NCBI RefSeq assembly: GCF_025351285.1
Contig: NZ_JANXWG010000134.1
Coordinates: 1-64,000 of the forward strand
Source: Novosphingobium sp.
GTDB lineage: Bacteria; Pseudomonadota; Alphaproteobacteria; Sphingomonadales; Sphingomonadaceae
Direction: 5' to 3'
DNA length: 64,000 nt
Shown: in pieces, positions 31,582 through 40,099 of the stretch
Layout: each line of letters begins with the position of its first letter
Numbering within the stretch: the first letter of the stretch is position 1
Notes under the pieces: model-generated
Told to the model about the DNA's origin: nothing
The model's database searches: none
The model's input: the letters and a program-made list of their open reading frames with translations, nothing else
Made by a program: the position numbers and the translations under genes

Positions 31582-32781
31582 TCAAGCCGCGCTGGCGTTC
31601 ACGCCCATGCTGGCAAGGTAGCGCTTCACGTTGCGCGCGGCCTGCCGCAAGCGCTGCTCGTTCTCGACCAGCGCGATGCGGACATAGCCTTCGCCTTCCT
31701 CGCCATACCCCACACCCGGCGCCACCGCGACTTCGGCGTGCGTGAGCAGTTGCTTGGAAAACTCCAGGCTGCCCATCGCCTTCAATGCAGGCGGCAGCGG
31801 TGCCCAGGCAAACATCGAGGCCTTGGGGCTGGGAATGTCCCAGCCGGCGCGGCCGAAGCTTTCGACCAGCACGTCGCGGCGCTTCTGATAGAGCTGGCGG
31901 TTGGATTCGACGATATCCTGCGGGCCGTTGAGCGCTGCACAAGCCGCCGCCTGGATTGGCGTGAACGCGCCGTAATCGAGGTAGCTTTTCACCCGCGACA
32001 GTGCCGCGATCAGCCGGGCATTGCCCACTGCAAAGCCCACGCGCCAGCCGGCCATCGAAAACGTTTTCGACATCGAGGTAAATTCCACCGACACGTCCTT
32101 GGCGCCTGGCACCTGCAGGATCGATGGCGTCGGGTTGCCGTCGAAGTACAGTTCGGAATAGGCGAGGTCGGACAGGATCCAGACCTTGTTCTCCTTGGCC
32201 CAGGCCACCAGCCGTTCGTAGAACGCGAGGTCGACCGTTTCGGCAGTGGGGTTCGACGGATAATTGACGATCAGGATCGACGGGCGAGGCACGGTGAACG
32301 CCATCGCGCGTTCGAGCGCGCGGAAATAGTCCTCGTTCGGCGTGGTCGGCACCGAACGGATCGTCGCGCCGGCGATGATGAAGCCGAACGTATGGATCGG
32401 GTAGCTGGGGTTGGGCGCCAGCACCACGTCGCCCGGCGCAGTCATCGCCGTGGCCATCGAGGCGAGCCCTTCCTTCGATCCCATCGTCATCACCACTTCG
32501 GTCTCGGGATCGAGATCCACGCCGAAGCGACGGCCGTAGTAATTGGCTTGCGCCTTGCGGATGCCGGGGATGCCCTTCGAGGCCGAATAGCCGTGCGCAT
32601 CGGGCTTCATCGCCACTTCGCACAGCTTTTCGATCACGTGCGCGGGCGGCGGCAGATCGGGGTTGCCCATGCCCAGGTCGATGATGTCGCGTCCTGCCGC
32701 ACGGGCGGCCGCGCGCATGCCGTTGACTTCGGCGATGACATAGGGCGGCAGTCGCTTCATGCGGTAAAATTCTTCGGACAT
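31582..32781 (-). CDS. alaC: Alanine-type (AlaC-like) class I/II aminotransferase
   Basis: The 399-residue protein contains MGSKEGLAS (PLP-phosphate pocket), NYPSNPTA (Asn binding the PLP ring hydroxyl), SDLAYSE and SMSKTFSMAGWR, where Lys239 is the expected Schiff-base lysine. This set fits AlaC and LL-diaminopimelate-aminotransferase relatives, which transfer amino groups between glutamate and pyruvate or similar. ATG 32781 is preceded by a GGTCC on the coding strand, so the start is moderately certain. Length is typical. It is upstream of the crotonase gene on the same strand and probably has its own promoter. Confidence 0.92.
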   Translation of the reverse strand: MSEEFYRMKRLPPYVIAEVNGMRAAARAAGRDIIDLGMGNPDLPPPAHVIEKLCEVAMKPDAHGYSASKGIPGIRKAQANYYGRRFGVDLDPETEVVMTMGSKEGLASMATAMTAPGDVVLAPNPSYPIHTFGFIIAGATIRSVPTTPNEDYFRALERAMAFTVPRPSILIVNYPSNPTAETVDLAFYERLVAWAKENKVWILSDLAYSELYFDGNPTPSILQVPGAKDVSVEFTSMSKTFSMAGWRVGFAVGNARLIAALSRVKSYLDYGAFTPIQAAACAALNGPQDIVESNRQLYQKRRDVLVESFGRAGWDIPSPKASMFAWAPLPPALKAMGSLEFSKQLLTHAEVAVAPGVGYGEEGEGYVRIALVENEQRLRQAARNVKRYLASMGVNASAA

Positions 32782-32837
32782 CGGACCTTTCCGGATTTGA
32801 CGTCGCCGCTTGGCGCGCGCCTTCATTTCAGCGGCCC

Positions 32838-33494
32838 TTATCGGGGATCGGCGCGCAAACTGCCAGTGCGATGTAGTAAAAAGCCCGCGAGGCCAAGCGG
32901 AAGCGCCCAGGCGCACCATGCATCGGCGGCGTAGAACGCCTCATAATGCCGGGTGGAGCCCATGATCGCCCAAGTGGCAAGCGCGATCCGGAACACAAGC
33001 GCGCCGCTGGTGGTGGCCGCCATCAACAGCATGCAAGTGCGGTGTGCGGCCACGCGCCCGCGCCGGATGTTGTGGATGCCGAGCGCCAGCAGGGTGAGCC
33101 AGACCGCCGCCTGAGCGCTGAACCCCAGCGCCGAAACGCGCGTGACTGGCGCCACCAGCGCCACCGGAAACGCTGTCAGGCCCGAGATCAGCACGTCGGC
33201 GGCGGTGATTCGTCCCAACGGCCGGTGCCAGCGAGGATAGCGCCGGGCCGCGAACGTCAGCGGCACCAGCGCCAGCGCCAGCCCGCCGGTGACCATATGC
33301 AGCGGAAACAGCAGCGGCAGCAATTCGACCTTGATCGCCAGTTCTTCGGGAAAATCATCAAGCGCGAGCGGCGTGTGCAGTGCCTTCCACGCCGCCAGCA
33401 TGACGTAGAGCGCAATTGCTGCTATCGCTGCCCCGCGCAGGGCCCGGATCGCCAGGCCTGGCACAGGTACCGATTCCGTAAGGGAGACTGACAT
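32838..33494 (-). CDS. DUF2306-like integral membrane protein
   Basis: The 218-residue product from ATG 33494 has several hydrophobic segments (about residues 20-40, 60-82, 96-118, 124-140, 155-175, 190-208). HMVTGGLALALV, KRWHR-like RRYPRWHRPLGRI and AHRTCML are typical of DUF2306-type membrane proteins, where conserved His could bind heme or metal. The start cat at 33492-33494 overlaps the ATG of the divergent exported protein gene by two bases, and no good ribosome site is seen for this start, so it may begin downstream. Function unknown. Confidence 0.75.
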   Translation of the reverse strand: MSVSLTESVPVPGLAIRALRGAAIAAIALYVMLAAWKALHTPLALDDFPEELAIKVELLPLLFPLHMVTGGLALALVPLTFAARRYPRWHRPLGRITAADVLISGLTAFPVALVAPVTRVSALGFSAQAAVWLTLLALGIHNIRRGRVAAHRTCMLLMAATTSGALVFRIALATWAIMGSTRHYEAFYAADAWCAWALPLGLAGFLLHRTGSLRADPR

Positions 33495-33975
33495 GAAGGC
33501 ATTGTCCCATTCGATCGCGCGGCTGTCGATACCGGTCCTCGCCGTGGTCATGGCCTCGGCCACAGCCCAGGCGGCAGCCCCCAGCCCATACTACGGGCGC
33601 TGGACTGTCGGTGGGGAACACTCCGCCTTCACCGCGCGCGGGCGCCAGTACAAGTCGATCGACATCACACAGTGCGGCAAGGATTTTTGTGGGGTCAGCC
33701 TCGATGACAAGGGTCGTTGCGGCCCTGTATTGTTCCGTTTCCTGAGTCGCCATGCCCATGGGCAAGACACGCTCTATGGCCACGGCCGCTGGGGTACGAT
33801 GACCAAGAATATCCAGATCGACACCTGGGGTGGCGAAAGCGAAAGCCCTTCGGCGGATCGGGGGTTGACCCTCTTCCTTGGCGATGGGCACAGTTTTGGG
33901 GACAGGTCTGAAAACATGCCCAGGTTCCACGCCGAATACCGCCGCACGGGCTCGGCCATGTGCCGCGCGCGCTGA
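33493..33975 (+). CDS. Small exported DUF2147-like protein
   Basis: The 160-residue protein starts at ATG 33493 with AGGGAGA six bases before it. It has a signal peptide ending near AQAAAPS. The mature part has YYGRWTVGG, then IDITQCGKDFCGVSL with a Cys pair and a Lys-rich segment, in the order seen in DUF2147 proteins. It is probably periplasmic or surface-exposed. The start overlaps the divergent membrane protein start. It ends 44 bases before phaC, but no functional link is visible. Confidence 0.75.
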   Translation: MKALSHSIARLSIPVLAVVMASATAQAAAPSPYYGRWTVGGEHSAFTARGRQYKSIDITQCGKDFCGVSLDDKGRCGPVLFRFLSRHAHGQDTLYGHGRWGTMTKNIQIDTWGGESESPSADRGLTLFLGDGHSFGDRSENMPRFHAEYRRTGSAMCRAR

Positions 33976-34019
33976 GGCGCAGCAACAAATTCGCACAAAA
34001 TTAAAGGGATACGCATTTC

Positions 34020-35906
34020 ATGGCCGGACCGACGAACGGTGATCCTCCGGCGTTCGAGGATCTCGTCCGCCAGCAGGGCGAAACGATGCGCGCGCTGTTC
34101 GCGCCATTCGCGCCCGCACTGATGGGGGGTGGGACGGCGATGACCACGCTGGCCGAGCCGGCCGACCTTCAGCATTGGGGCATGTCGGCAGCCAAGCTGC
34201 AGAAGATGTGGCTGGAATTCGCCGGCGAACAGGGCGGCACGGCAGAGGTGGCGCTGGCGAAGATGGTCGATCCGGCCAAGTGGGCGGTCATGTTCGGCGA
34301 ATGGCAGAAGGCGATGCCGCTATCGGCCTGGGAAACCCAGCAGAAGCTGTGGCAGGACAGCATGGCGCTGTGGACCACGGTGCTGGGCGGATATGGGCTT
34401 GGAGCTACGAAGCCCGATGCCGCGCCCGAACTGCCCCGAAACGATCGGCGCTTCAATGACGCCAAATGGCGCGAAACCCCGCTGTTTGCGCTGATCCACC
34501 AGACGTACCTGCTGCTGTCGGAACAACTCGTGGCGATGGCCGAGCAGGTCGATGGCGTGACGCCCGAGAAGAAGGAGCAGATCCGCTTCATGACCCGGGT
34601 GCTCACCGACGCGCTCAGCCCGGCCAATTTCCCGCTGACCAACCCGCTGGTGATCGAGCGCACGCTCGAAATGCGCGGCGACAACCTGGTGCGCGGCGCC
34701 GAACACCTGATCACCGATCTCAAGCGCGGGCAATTGACCCATACCGATCCCGATGCGTTCGAACTGGGCCGCAACATTGCGGTAACGCCGGGCAAGGTGG
34801 TTTATGAAACGCCGCTGTTTCAACTGATTCAGTACACGCCGGTGACCGATCAGGTGCTGGCGGTGCCGCTGGTGATCTTTCCTCCGTGGATCAACCGGTT
34901 CTACATCCTCGACCTCAACCCGCAGAAAAGCTTCATCCGCTGGGCTGTGGAGCAAGGTCTGACGGTGTTCGTGGTGTCGTGGAAGTCGGCCGACGCCAGC
35001 ATGGCCGACACGATCTGGGACGATTACATCAAGGCCCAGATCGACGCGATCGACCACGTGCGCGCGCGGCTCGATGTGCCCGCGGTCCATACCATCGGCT
35101 ATTGCGTGGCGGGCACGACGCTTGCCGCCACGCTGGCGTTGATGGCGCGGCGGGGGGAAGCCGACAAGGTCGTGTCGGCCACGTTCTTCACCGCGCAAGT
35201 CGATTTCGAGGATGCGGGCGAGCTCAGGAACTTCATCGACGACAAACAGATCAAGATGCTCGGAAATTTGTCGCAGGACGGCTATCTCGATGGCCGGATC
35301 ATGGCGGCGACGTTCAACGCGCTGCGCGGGCCCGACCTGATCTGGAACTACGTGATCAACAACTACCTGCTGGGCGAGGATTACCCGGCGTTCGACCTGC
35401 TCCACTGGAACGGCGACACCACCAACCTGCCATCGAAGTGGCACAAGGCCTACCTCGAGGAGCTGTACCGCGACAACAAGCTGGTCGTGCCCGACGCGAT
35501 GGTAGTCGACAACACGCCGATCGACCTGCGCCGCATCGAAACCCCATGCTACATCCAAGCCGGGCGCGAGGATCACATCGCTCCCGCCGGCAGCGTGTGG
35601 AAGCTGACGCGGCACCTGGGCGGCACTTACAAGTTCGTGTTGGCGGGATCGGGACACATCGCCGGCGTGGTCAACCCACCCAGCTCGGGCAAGTACCAAT
35701 ACTGGCTCAATGACGGAAAGCCCGACTCGCTGGCCGACTTCGTGGCAGGCGCGCGAGAGACCAAAGGCAGTTGGTGGCCCGACTGGATCGAATGGATCGA
35801 AGCGGAGGATTCGCGGAGAATTGCTGCGACTGCCAAGCGCAAGCCCGGCGGCAAGGGCGATCCGGCGATCGAGGATGCACCGGGCAGCTACGTTAAATCG
35901 CGCTGA
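34020..35906 (+). CDS. phaC: Class I poly(3-hydroxyalkanoate) synthase
   Basis: The 628-residue protein has the class I synthase layout. The N-terminal helical domain spans about residues 60-280 and the alpha/beta catalytic core follows. The nucleophile box is GYCVAGT with Cys362, the catalytic Asp is 518 (GREDH) and the His is 546 (GSGHIAG); the Asp-His spacing of 28 is as in known enzymes. It polymerises 3-hydroxyacyl-CoA to PHA at granule surfaces. Length is near the usual 590-600 plus extra N-terminal residues. A phasin gene follows 222 bases downstream. An AAAGGGA site precedes the start at some distance. Confidence 0.96.
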   Translation: MAGPTNGDPPAFEDLVRQQGETMRALFAPFAPALMGGGTAMTTLAEPADLQHWGMSAAKLQKMWLEFAGEQGGTAEVALAKMVDPAKWAVMFGEWQKAMPLSAWETQQKLWQDSMALWTTVLGGYGLGATKPDAAPELPRNDRRFNDAKWRETPLFALIHQTYLLLSEQLVAMAEQVDGVTPEKKEQIRFMTRVLTDALSPANFPLTNPLVIERTLEMRGDNLVRGAEHLITDLKRGQLTHTDPDAFELGRNIAVTPGKVVYETPLFQLIQYTPVTDQVLAVPLVIFPPWINRFYILDLNPQKSFIRWAVEQGLTVFVVSWKSADASMADTIWDDYIKAQIDAIDHVRARLDVPAVHTIGYCVAGTTLAATLALMARRGEADKVVSATFFTAQVDFEDAGELRNFIDDKQIKMLGNLSQDGYLDGRIMAATFNALRGPDLIWNYVINNYLLGEDYPAFDLLHWNGDTTNLPSKWHKAYLEELYRDNKLVVPDAMVVDNTPIDLRRIETPCYIQAGREDHIAPAGSVWKLTRHLGGTYKFVLAGSGHIAGVVNPPSSGKYQYWLNDGKPDSLADFVAGARETKGSWWPDWIEWIEAEDSRRIAATAKRKPGGKGDPAIEDAPGSYVKSR

Positions 35907-35989
35907 TAAACTGTCTTTTTTTCAAACGGTTGACGGTTCGGTGACAGCCGACTGAGCGGGCTGGAGCGTGCTCTGGTTGCGTCGAGTTA

Positions 35990-36004
35990 TTGTGCACTGC
36001 ACAA
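35990..36004. promoter_or_regulatory. Perfect 15-bp palindrome upstream of the phasin promoter
   Basis: TTGTGCA and TGCACAA are exact inverted repeats around one central C. The palindrome is located eight bases upstream of the candidate -35 box of the phasin gene. PHA-responsive repressors of the PhaR family are known to bind TGC/GCA-rich symmetric sites near phasin genes, so this is a candidate PhaR operator. No phaR gene is visible in the window. Confidence 0.5.
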
Positions 36005-36011
36005 AAATCTC

Positions 36012-36039
36012 TTGACTTGCACCTCCGACAAATTATGTT
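36012..36039 (+). promoter_or_regulatory. Candidate sigma-70 promoter of the phasin gene
   Basis: TTGACT at 36012-36017 and TATGTT at 36034-36039 are separated by 16 bases. The start codon of the phasin gene is 90 bases downstream, leaving a moderate leader. The palindrome immediately upstream suggests regulated transcription. The -10 is only a partial match, so the assignment is moderate. Confidence 0.45.
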
Positions 36040-36128
36040 GCGGCGCAGCAGAAGTCATCCGGCGCTTGTCGGACTTGACTTAAATCAACCGACCGGGCGA
36101 AATCCCGGACGCAGAAACGAAGGTCCCT

Positions 36129-36923
36129 ATGGCCGATATCGCCAAGCCCATTGCCGAAGCCGACATTGCGACGAAAGTCGAATCGGCCATGCCTGCGGCA
36201 GCCCCGGTTGCGGCCAAAGCAACGTCCGCGGAACCTGCCAAGGTCGAAGCTGTAAAGCCCGAAGCTGCCAAGGTAGATGCTGTGGCAAATTCCGTCGCGG
36301 CAAAATCTGGTCCCGCCAAGCCGGCCACGATCAAGATCATAGCGGCCAAGCCTGTTCCGGCCAAGGTCAGCCCAAAGCCAGTTGCAGCCAGGACGCCGAT
36401 CGCAGCCAAGCCATTGAAGACCAAGACCGTACCCACATCGAAACCCGCCGCGCGTCTGCCGGCCCCAGTCAAGGACACCAAGATCCTGGCTACCACCACC
36501 ACCGAAATCACCACCAAGATCCAGGACGCCGTCAAGGATGCGGCCGCCAAGGCCAAGACTTTCGCTGAAAAGGGCCAGGCTGGCCTCGGCGAAGTCGGCG
36601 AGTTCGCCAAGGGCAACGTCGAAGCCATGGTCGAATCGACCAAGATCCTCGCCGGCGGCATCCAGGAAATGGGCAAGGGCTACGTCGCCGAAGCCAAGAC
36701 CGCGTTCGAGACGATGACCGCCGACGCCAAGGACCTCGCTTCGGCCAAGAGCCCGACCGAGTTCATGGAAAAGCAGACCGCGATCATGAAGAAGAACTTC
36801 GACGCGGCCGTTGCCAAGTCGTCGAAGTCGAGCGAAGCGATGCTCAAGCTCGTCAACGAAGCATTCCAGCCGCTGTCGACTCGCATGAGCCTGGCGATGG
36901 AAAAGGTGAAGAAGGCGGCCTGA
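36129..36923 (+). CDS. Phasin-family PHA granule protein with an Ala/Lys-rich N-terminal extension
   Basis: The 264-residue protein has an N-terminal half (about 1-120) rich in Ala, Lys, Pro and Val, with short repeats such as AAKPV and AAKATSAEPAKVEA. The C-terminal half is amphipathic helix: EKGQAGLGEVGEFAKGNVEAMV, then FEKQTAIMKKNF-like phasin patterns. Phasins coat PHA granules and control their number. ATG 36129 is preceded by AAGG. It follows phaC and has its own candidate promoter and palindromic operator. The basic N-terminus resembles that of granule-associated or DNA-binding phasins, so chromosome contact is possible. Confidence 0.9.
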   Translation: MADIAKPIAEADIATKVESAMPAAAPVAAKATSAEPAKVEAVKPEAAKVDAVANSVAAKSGPAKPATIKIIAAKPVPAKVSPKPVAARTPIAAKPLKTKTVPTSKPAARLPAPVKDTKILATTTTEITTKIQDAVKDAAAKAKTFAEKGQAGLGEVGEFAKGNVEAMVESTKILAGGIQEMGKGYVAEAKTAFETMTADAKDLASAKSPTEFMEKQTAIMKKNFDAAVAKSSKSSEAMLKLVNEAFQPLSTRMSLAMEKVKKAA

Positions 36924-36987
36924 TCGCCGCCTGACCGCAGCGCGCAGGCCGTTGGGCCGGCGCGTGCACGGGCAGACTGATCAAGAC

Positions 36988-37026
36988 CGGGCCGGTCGGA
37001 GCAATCCGTCCGGCCCGATCTTTTTT
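36988..37026 (+). terminator. Rho-independent terminator after the phasin gene
   Basis: A 13-base stem, CGGGCCGGTCGGA/TCCGTCCGGCCCG with one mismatch, encloses the loop GCAA and is followed within a few bases by TTTTTT. It lies 64 bases after the phasin stop. The strength and T-run make it a confident intrinsic terminator. Confidence 0.85.
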
Positions 37027-37213
37027 GCCTCAGCCCGATTTTCACACCGCCGGGCCTTGTCATTCCTTGTTCGGCAAACCTTATTGGCGACAGGCATGCA
37101 TCCATGCTTCGCCCGCCCCTTGCTCCGCGTGCCCGCCGCTGCGATAAAGAGACATCATGCACTTCAATCCCCATCAATTGCCGCGCCATGGTGAATTCCT
37201 GCCGGAGCAGGCC

Positions 37214-37579
37214 ATGCCGGATGCAACAATCGTCATCGGCGCCGGCGAAGGCGGTGATGATCGCGGAAACGGCGGTCAGAGCGACGACCAGATCGGCGTG
37301 GCGACGCGCACCCGCACCCGATCGAAAAAGCCCAGCATGTTCAAGGTGCTGATGCTGAACGACGATTACACGCCGATGGAATTCGTGGTGATGTGCCTCA
37401 AGCGCTTCTTCAGCATGGATCTTGAACAGGCCACCCGGGTCATGCTCCACGTCCACCAGAAAGGCGTGGGCGTTTGCGGCATTTTTCCCTATGAAATCGC
37501 TGAAACCAAGGTGAACCAGGTGATGGACTTCGCGCGCCAGAACCAGCACCCGCTGCAGTGCACGCTCGAAAAAGCTTAA
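37214..37579 (+). CDS. clpS: ATP-dependent Clp protease adaptor ClpS
   Basis: ATG 37214 is preceded by GGAG with six-base spacing and gives 121 residues; an in-frame ATG at 37157 would add 19. The conserved core runs from [16 protein letters not shown] through [16 protein letters not shown]. It includes the hydrophobic pocket and the [10 protein letters not shown] segment that recognises N-terminal residues. ClpS delivers N-degron substrates (Leu, Phe, Tyr, Trp) to ClpAP. The bpt gene in the same window encodes the Leu-transferring enzyme that makes such degrons. The N-terminal 30 residues are Gly- and Asp-rich and variable. Confidence 0.95.
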   Translation: MPDATIVIGAGEGGDDRGNGGQSDDQIGVATRTRTRSKKPSMFKVLMLNDDYTPMEFVVMCLKRFFSMDLEQATRVMLHVHQKGVGVCGIFPYEIAETKVNQVMDFARQNQHPLQCTLEKA

Positions 37580-37681
37580 GCGGAACAATCAGGAAACCCA
37601 GCCGCGGGGGCTTTCGTTCGGACCGTGCGCTGTCTATGGCGGGGGCAGGAAGGTTTGCGCGGGGTTCCTGCCCGCGCCTCA

Positions 37682-37734
37682 TTCCCTGCCAGCCTGATCC
37701 CCTTCCCTGCCAGCCTGATCCCCTTCCCTGCCAG
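37682..37734 (+). repeat. 21-bp tandem repeat before lptF, about 2.5 copies
   Basis: The unit TTCCCTGCCAGCCTGATCCCC occurs at 37682 and 37703, and a partial third copy begins at 37724. It lies in the 169-base gap between clpS and lptF, ending 14 bases before the proposed TTG start of lptF. It could be a slippage product or influence lptF expression. No coding role is likely. Confidence 0.8.
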
Positions 37735-37748
37735 ATTGAACCCGCGCC

Positions 37749-39008
37749 TTGAAGCTGATCACCGCCACCGATCGCTACATTCTCCGGCTTACGCTGGTGC
37801 CCATGCTGGCGGTGTTCGTCATCGCGGCAAGCCTGCTCATGCTCGACAAGATGCTCAAGCTGTTCGATTTCGTGGCGATGCAGGGCGGGCCGGTTTCGAT
37901 CGTATTCAAGATGCTGGCAGACATGATCCCAGAATATGCCAGCCTGGCGATTCCGCTCGGGTTGATGCTGGGGATACTGTTCGCATTCCGCAAGCTGGCG
38001 ACGAGTTCGGAACTCGACGTGATGCGCGCGGTCGGGTTGTCGTACACGCGGTTGCTGCGGATGCCCTATGTGCTGACCGCGGTGCTGGGCGCGCTCAACC
38101 TGGTGATCGTCGGCTACCTTCAGCCGCTGTCGAACTATTATTACGAGCAGTTGCAGTACGAGTTGCGCTCGGGCGCGTTGGGTGCGTCGATCAAGGTCGG
38201 CCAGTTCAACACGCTCCAGGACAAGACTGCGCTGCGCGTTGATTCGAGCCGTGACGATGGACGGATGCTCGAAGGCATCTTCGCGCGCATCGCCACCGAC
38301 AAGGGCCAGACGCTGACCATCTCGGCGCGCGAGGGACGGTTCTTTGCCGAACGCAACAGCCCGGACACGGTCGTCCTGCGGCTGACCGACGGGCAGATCG
38401 TTCAGGACGGACCCGACGTGACCAGCCCGCGCGTACTCAGCTTCGCCACCCAGGACTTGCCGATCGATCTGCCGAGAATCGAGCAATTCCGCAAACGCGG
38501 AGGCAAGGAGCGCGAATACCTGCTGCCCGAACTGCTCCGAATGGGCTGGGACAAGACCGCAACCCCGCAAACCCGGGCCGAAGTGCTCGCCAGTTTCAAC
38601 TTCCGCATCGTCGAAGTGATGATGATGTTTCTGCTGCCCTTGCTGGCCGTAGCGCTGGCGATCCCGCCCAAGCGATCGACGTCTGCGGTGGGGGTTTTCG
38701 TGTCGATCGTGATGGTGACCGCTTACCACAAGATCAACCAGTACGGGCAGGACGTGGCGTCGCTCGGCAAGGTGGATCCGACGCTGGCGCTGTGGGGCCC
38801 GTTCGTGCTGTTCGCCGCGTTGATCGTGTGGATGTACTGGAAGATCGCCTACGTTCCCGGGGGCCAGCCGATCGCAGGCCTGGAACGCGCCTTTGCGCAA
38901 GCCGGCGGCATGTTCCGCCGCTTGTTCAGCCGCAAGCGCCTGCGCGACGAACCGATCGCGAACCCGGATGACGGTGCCGGCTCGACAGGAGGTGCGCTTG
39001 CACTTTGA
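37749..39008 (+). CDS. lptF: LPS export permease subunit LptF
   Basis: The 419-residue protein starts with TTG 37749; no better start or clear ribosome site was seen. Membrane segments are near residues 14-32, 55-75 and 95-115, then a periplasmic beta-jellyroll, then three more (about 285-305, 310-330, 345-365). SELDVMRAVGLSY fits the coupling helix that contacts LptB. LptF with LptG and LptB extracts lipopolysaccharide or its glycosphingolipid substitute from the inner membrane. Sphingomonads often lack LPS, so the substrate might be another lipid. It overlaps lptG by 11 bases. Confidence 0.94.
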   Translation: MKLITATDRYILRLTLVPMLAVFVIAASLLMLDKMLKLFDFVAMQGGPVSIVFKMLADMIPEYASLAIPLGLMLGILFAFRKLATSSELDVMRAVGLSYTRLLRMPYVLTAVLGALNLVIVGYLQPLSNYYYEQLQYELRSGALGASIKVGQFNTLQDKTALRVDSSRDDGRMLEGIFARIATDKGQTLTISAREGRFFAERNSPDTVVLRLTDGQIVQDGPDVTSPRVLSFATQDLPIDLPRIEQFRKRGGKEREYLLPELLRMGWDKTATPQTRAEVLASFNFRIVEVMMMFLLPLLAVALAIPPKRSTSAVGVFVSIVMVTAYHKINQYGQDVASLGKVDPTLALWGPFVLFAALIVWMYWKIAYVPGGQPIAGLERAFAQAGGMFRRLFSRKRLRDEPIANPDDGAGSTGGALAL

Positions 39009-40098
39009 TTTCTTCCCGTCGCGCACCATCACGATCTACATGGCCAAGATGTTCGCGGTGCGGATCCTGGCGGTGCTGCTGATGCTGACGCTGGTTTTGC
39101 AGATGCTCGACCTGCTCAGCGAAAGCGGCAAGATCCTGGCAGCGCCAGGAAATGGTCAGGCGCAATTGCTGACCTATGTTTCACTGCGTTTTCCGCAGCT
39201 TGTCGCACGCTTCTTGCCGTATTCGGTGCTGCTGGCGACGTTGATCACACTGTCGACGCTCAACCAGAACAGCGAAGTCGTCGCGATGAAGGCCGCCGGG
39301 TTATCGGCGCATCAGGTCCTGGCGCCGCTGGTGCTGGTGGCCATGGTGTGCTCGGCATTCACCTTTGCCTTCAACGAACGCATCGTCACCCGCGCGACCT
39401 CGACGCTCAAGGCGTGGGAGGCGGTAGGGTTCGGCCCGATCCCCAAGGATAGCGGGGTCAAGGCCAACGTGTGGCTGCAGGACGGTCCCAACATCCTGTT
39501 CGCCAAAGGTGTCGCGGGTGAAGGCAAGGCGATGACGATGGCCGACGCAAGCTGGTTTCGCCGCGATCCCAATGGCATGGTGGCCGAAATCGTGCGTGCA
39601 CCCATTGCACGCTATGCCGGCCCGGGCTGGCAGTTCGACCAACCGACCAGCTTCGATGTGCAGAGTTCGCGATTGACCAGGCTTCCGGCACCGGTGATCG
39701 TCGCCAAGACCGTCGACCCGGTGCAGGTGTTGATCAACAAGACCGACCCCGACTCAGAATCGCTGCCGCAATTGTCGCGCTCGATCGCCGCGATTCGCAA
39801 TGCCAATCGCCAGACCGGTGAAATCGACGGCAAATGGTGGCACAAGATCGCGGGCCCCCTGTCGGCGCTGCTGATGCCGCTGCTGGGCGGCGTGGCGGCG
39901 TTCGGCCTTGCGCGGTCGGGCCACCTGTTCCTGCGCGTCGTGCTCGGCATGGCGCTCGGCTTCGCCTACTTCGTGGTCGACAACGCTGCGTTGGCGATGG
40001 GCAATTTCGGCGGTTACCCGCCCTTGCTGGCGGCGTGGGCACCGTTCGTGTTGTTCGCGCTGATCGGCGAGACGGTGCTAATCCGCACCGAAGAATAG
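38998..40098 (+). CDS. lptG: LPS export permease subunit LptG
   Basis: TTG at 38998 is chosen because AGGAGG lies at 38987-38992, five bases upstream, inside lptF. The 366-residue product begins MHFDFFPSRTITIYMAKMF. It has the YjgP/YjgQ fold with six membrane segments and a periplasmic jellyroll, and the coupling helix is in NSEVVAMKAAGLSAHQVL. It partners LptF in the LptB2FG transporter. The shared overlap and SD placement suggest translation coupled to lptF. It ends one base from the convergent desaturase stop. Confidence 0.94.
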   Translation: MHFDFFPSRTITIYMAKMFAVRILAVLLMLTLVLQMLDLLSESGKILAAPGNGQAQLLTYVSLRFPQLVARFLPYSVLLATLITLSTLNQNSEVVAMKAAGLSAHQVLAPLVLVAMVCSAFTFAFNERIVTRATSTLKAWEAVGFGPIPKDSGVKANVWLQDGPNILFAKGVAGEGKAMTMADASWFRRDPNGMVAEIVRAPIARYAGPGWQFDQPTSFDVQSSRLTRLPAPVIVAKTVDPVQVLINKTDPDSESLPQLSRSIAAIRNANRQTGEIDGKWWHKIAGPLSALLMPLLGGVAAFGLARSGHLFLRVVLGMALGFAYFVVDNAALAMGNFGGYPPLLAAWAPFVLFALIGETVLIRTEE

Positions 40099-40099
40099 C

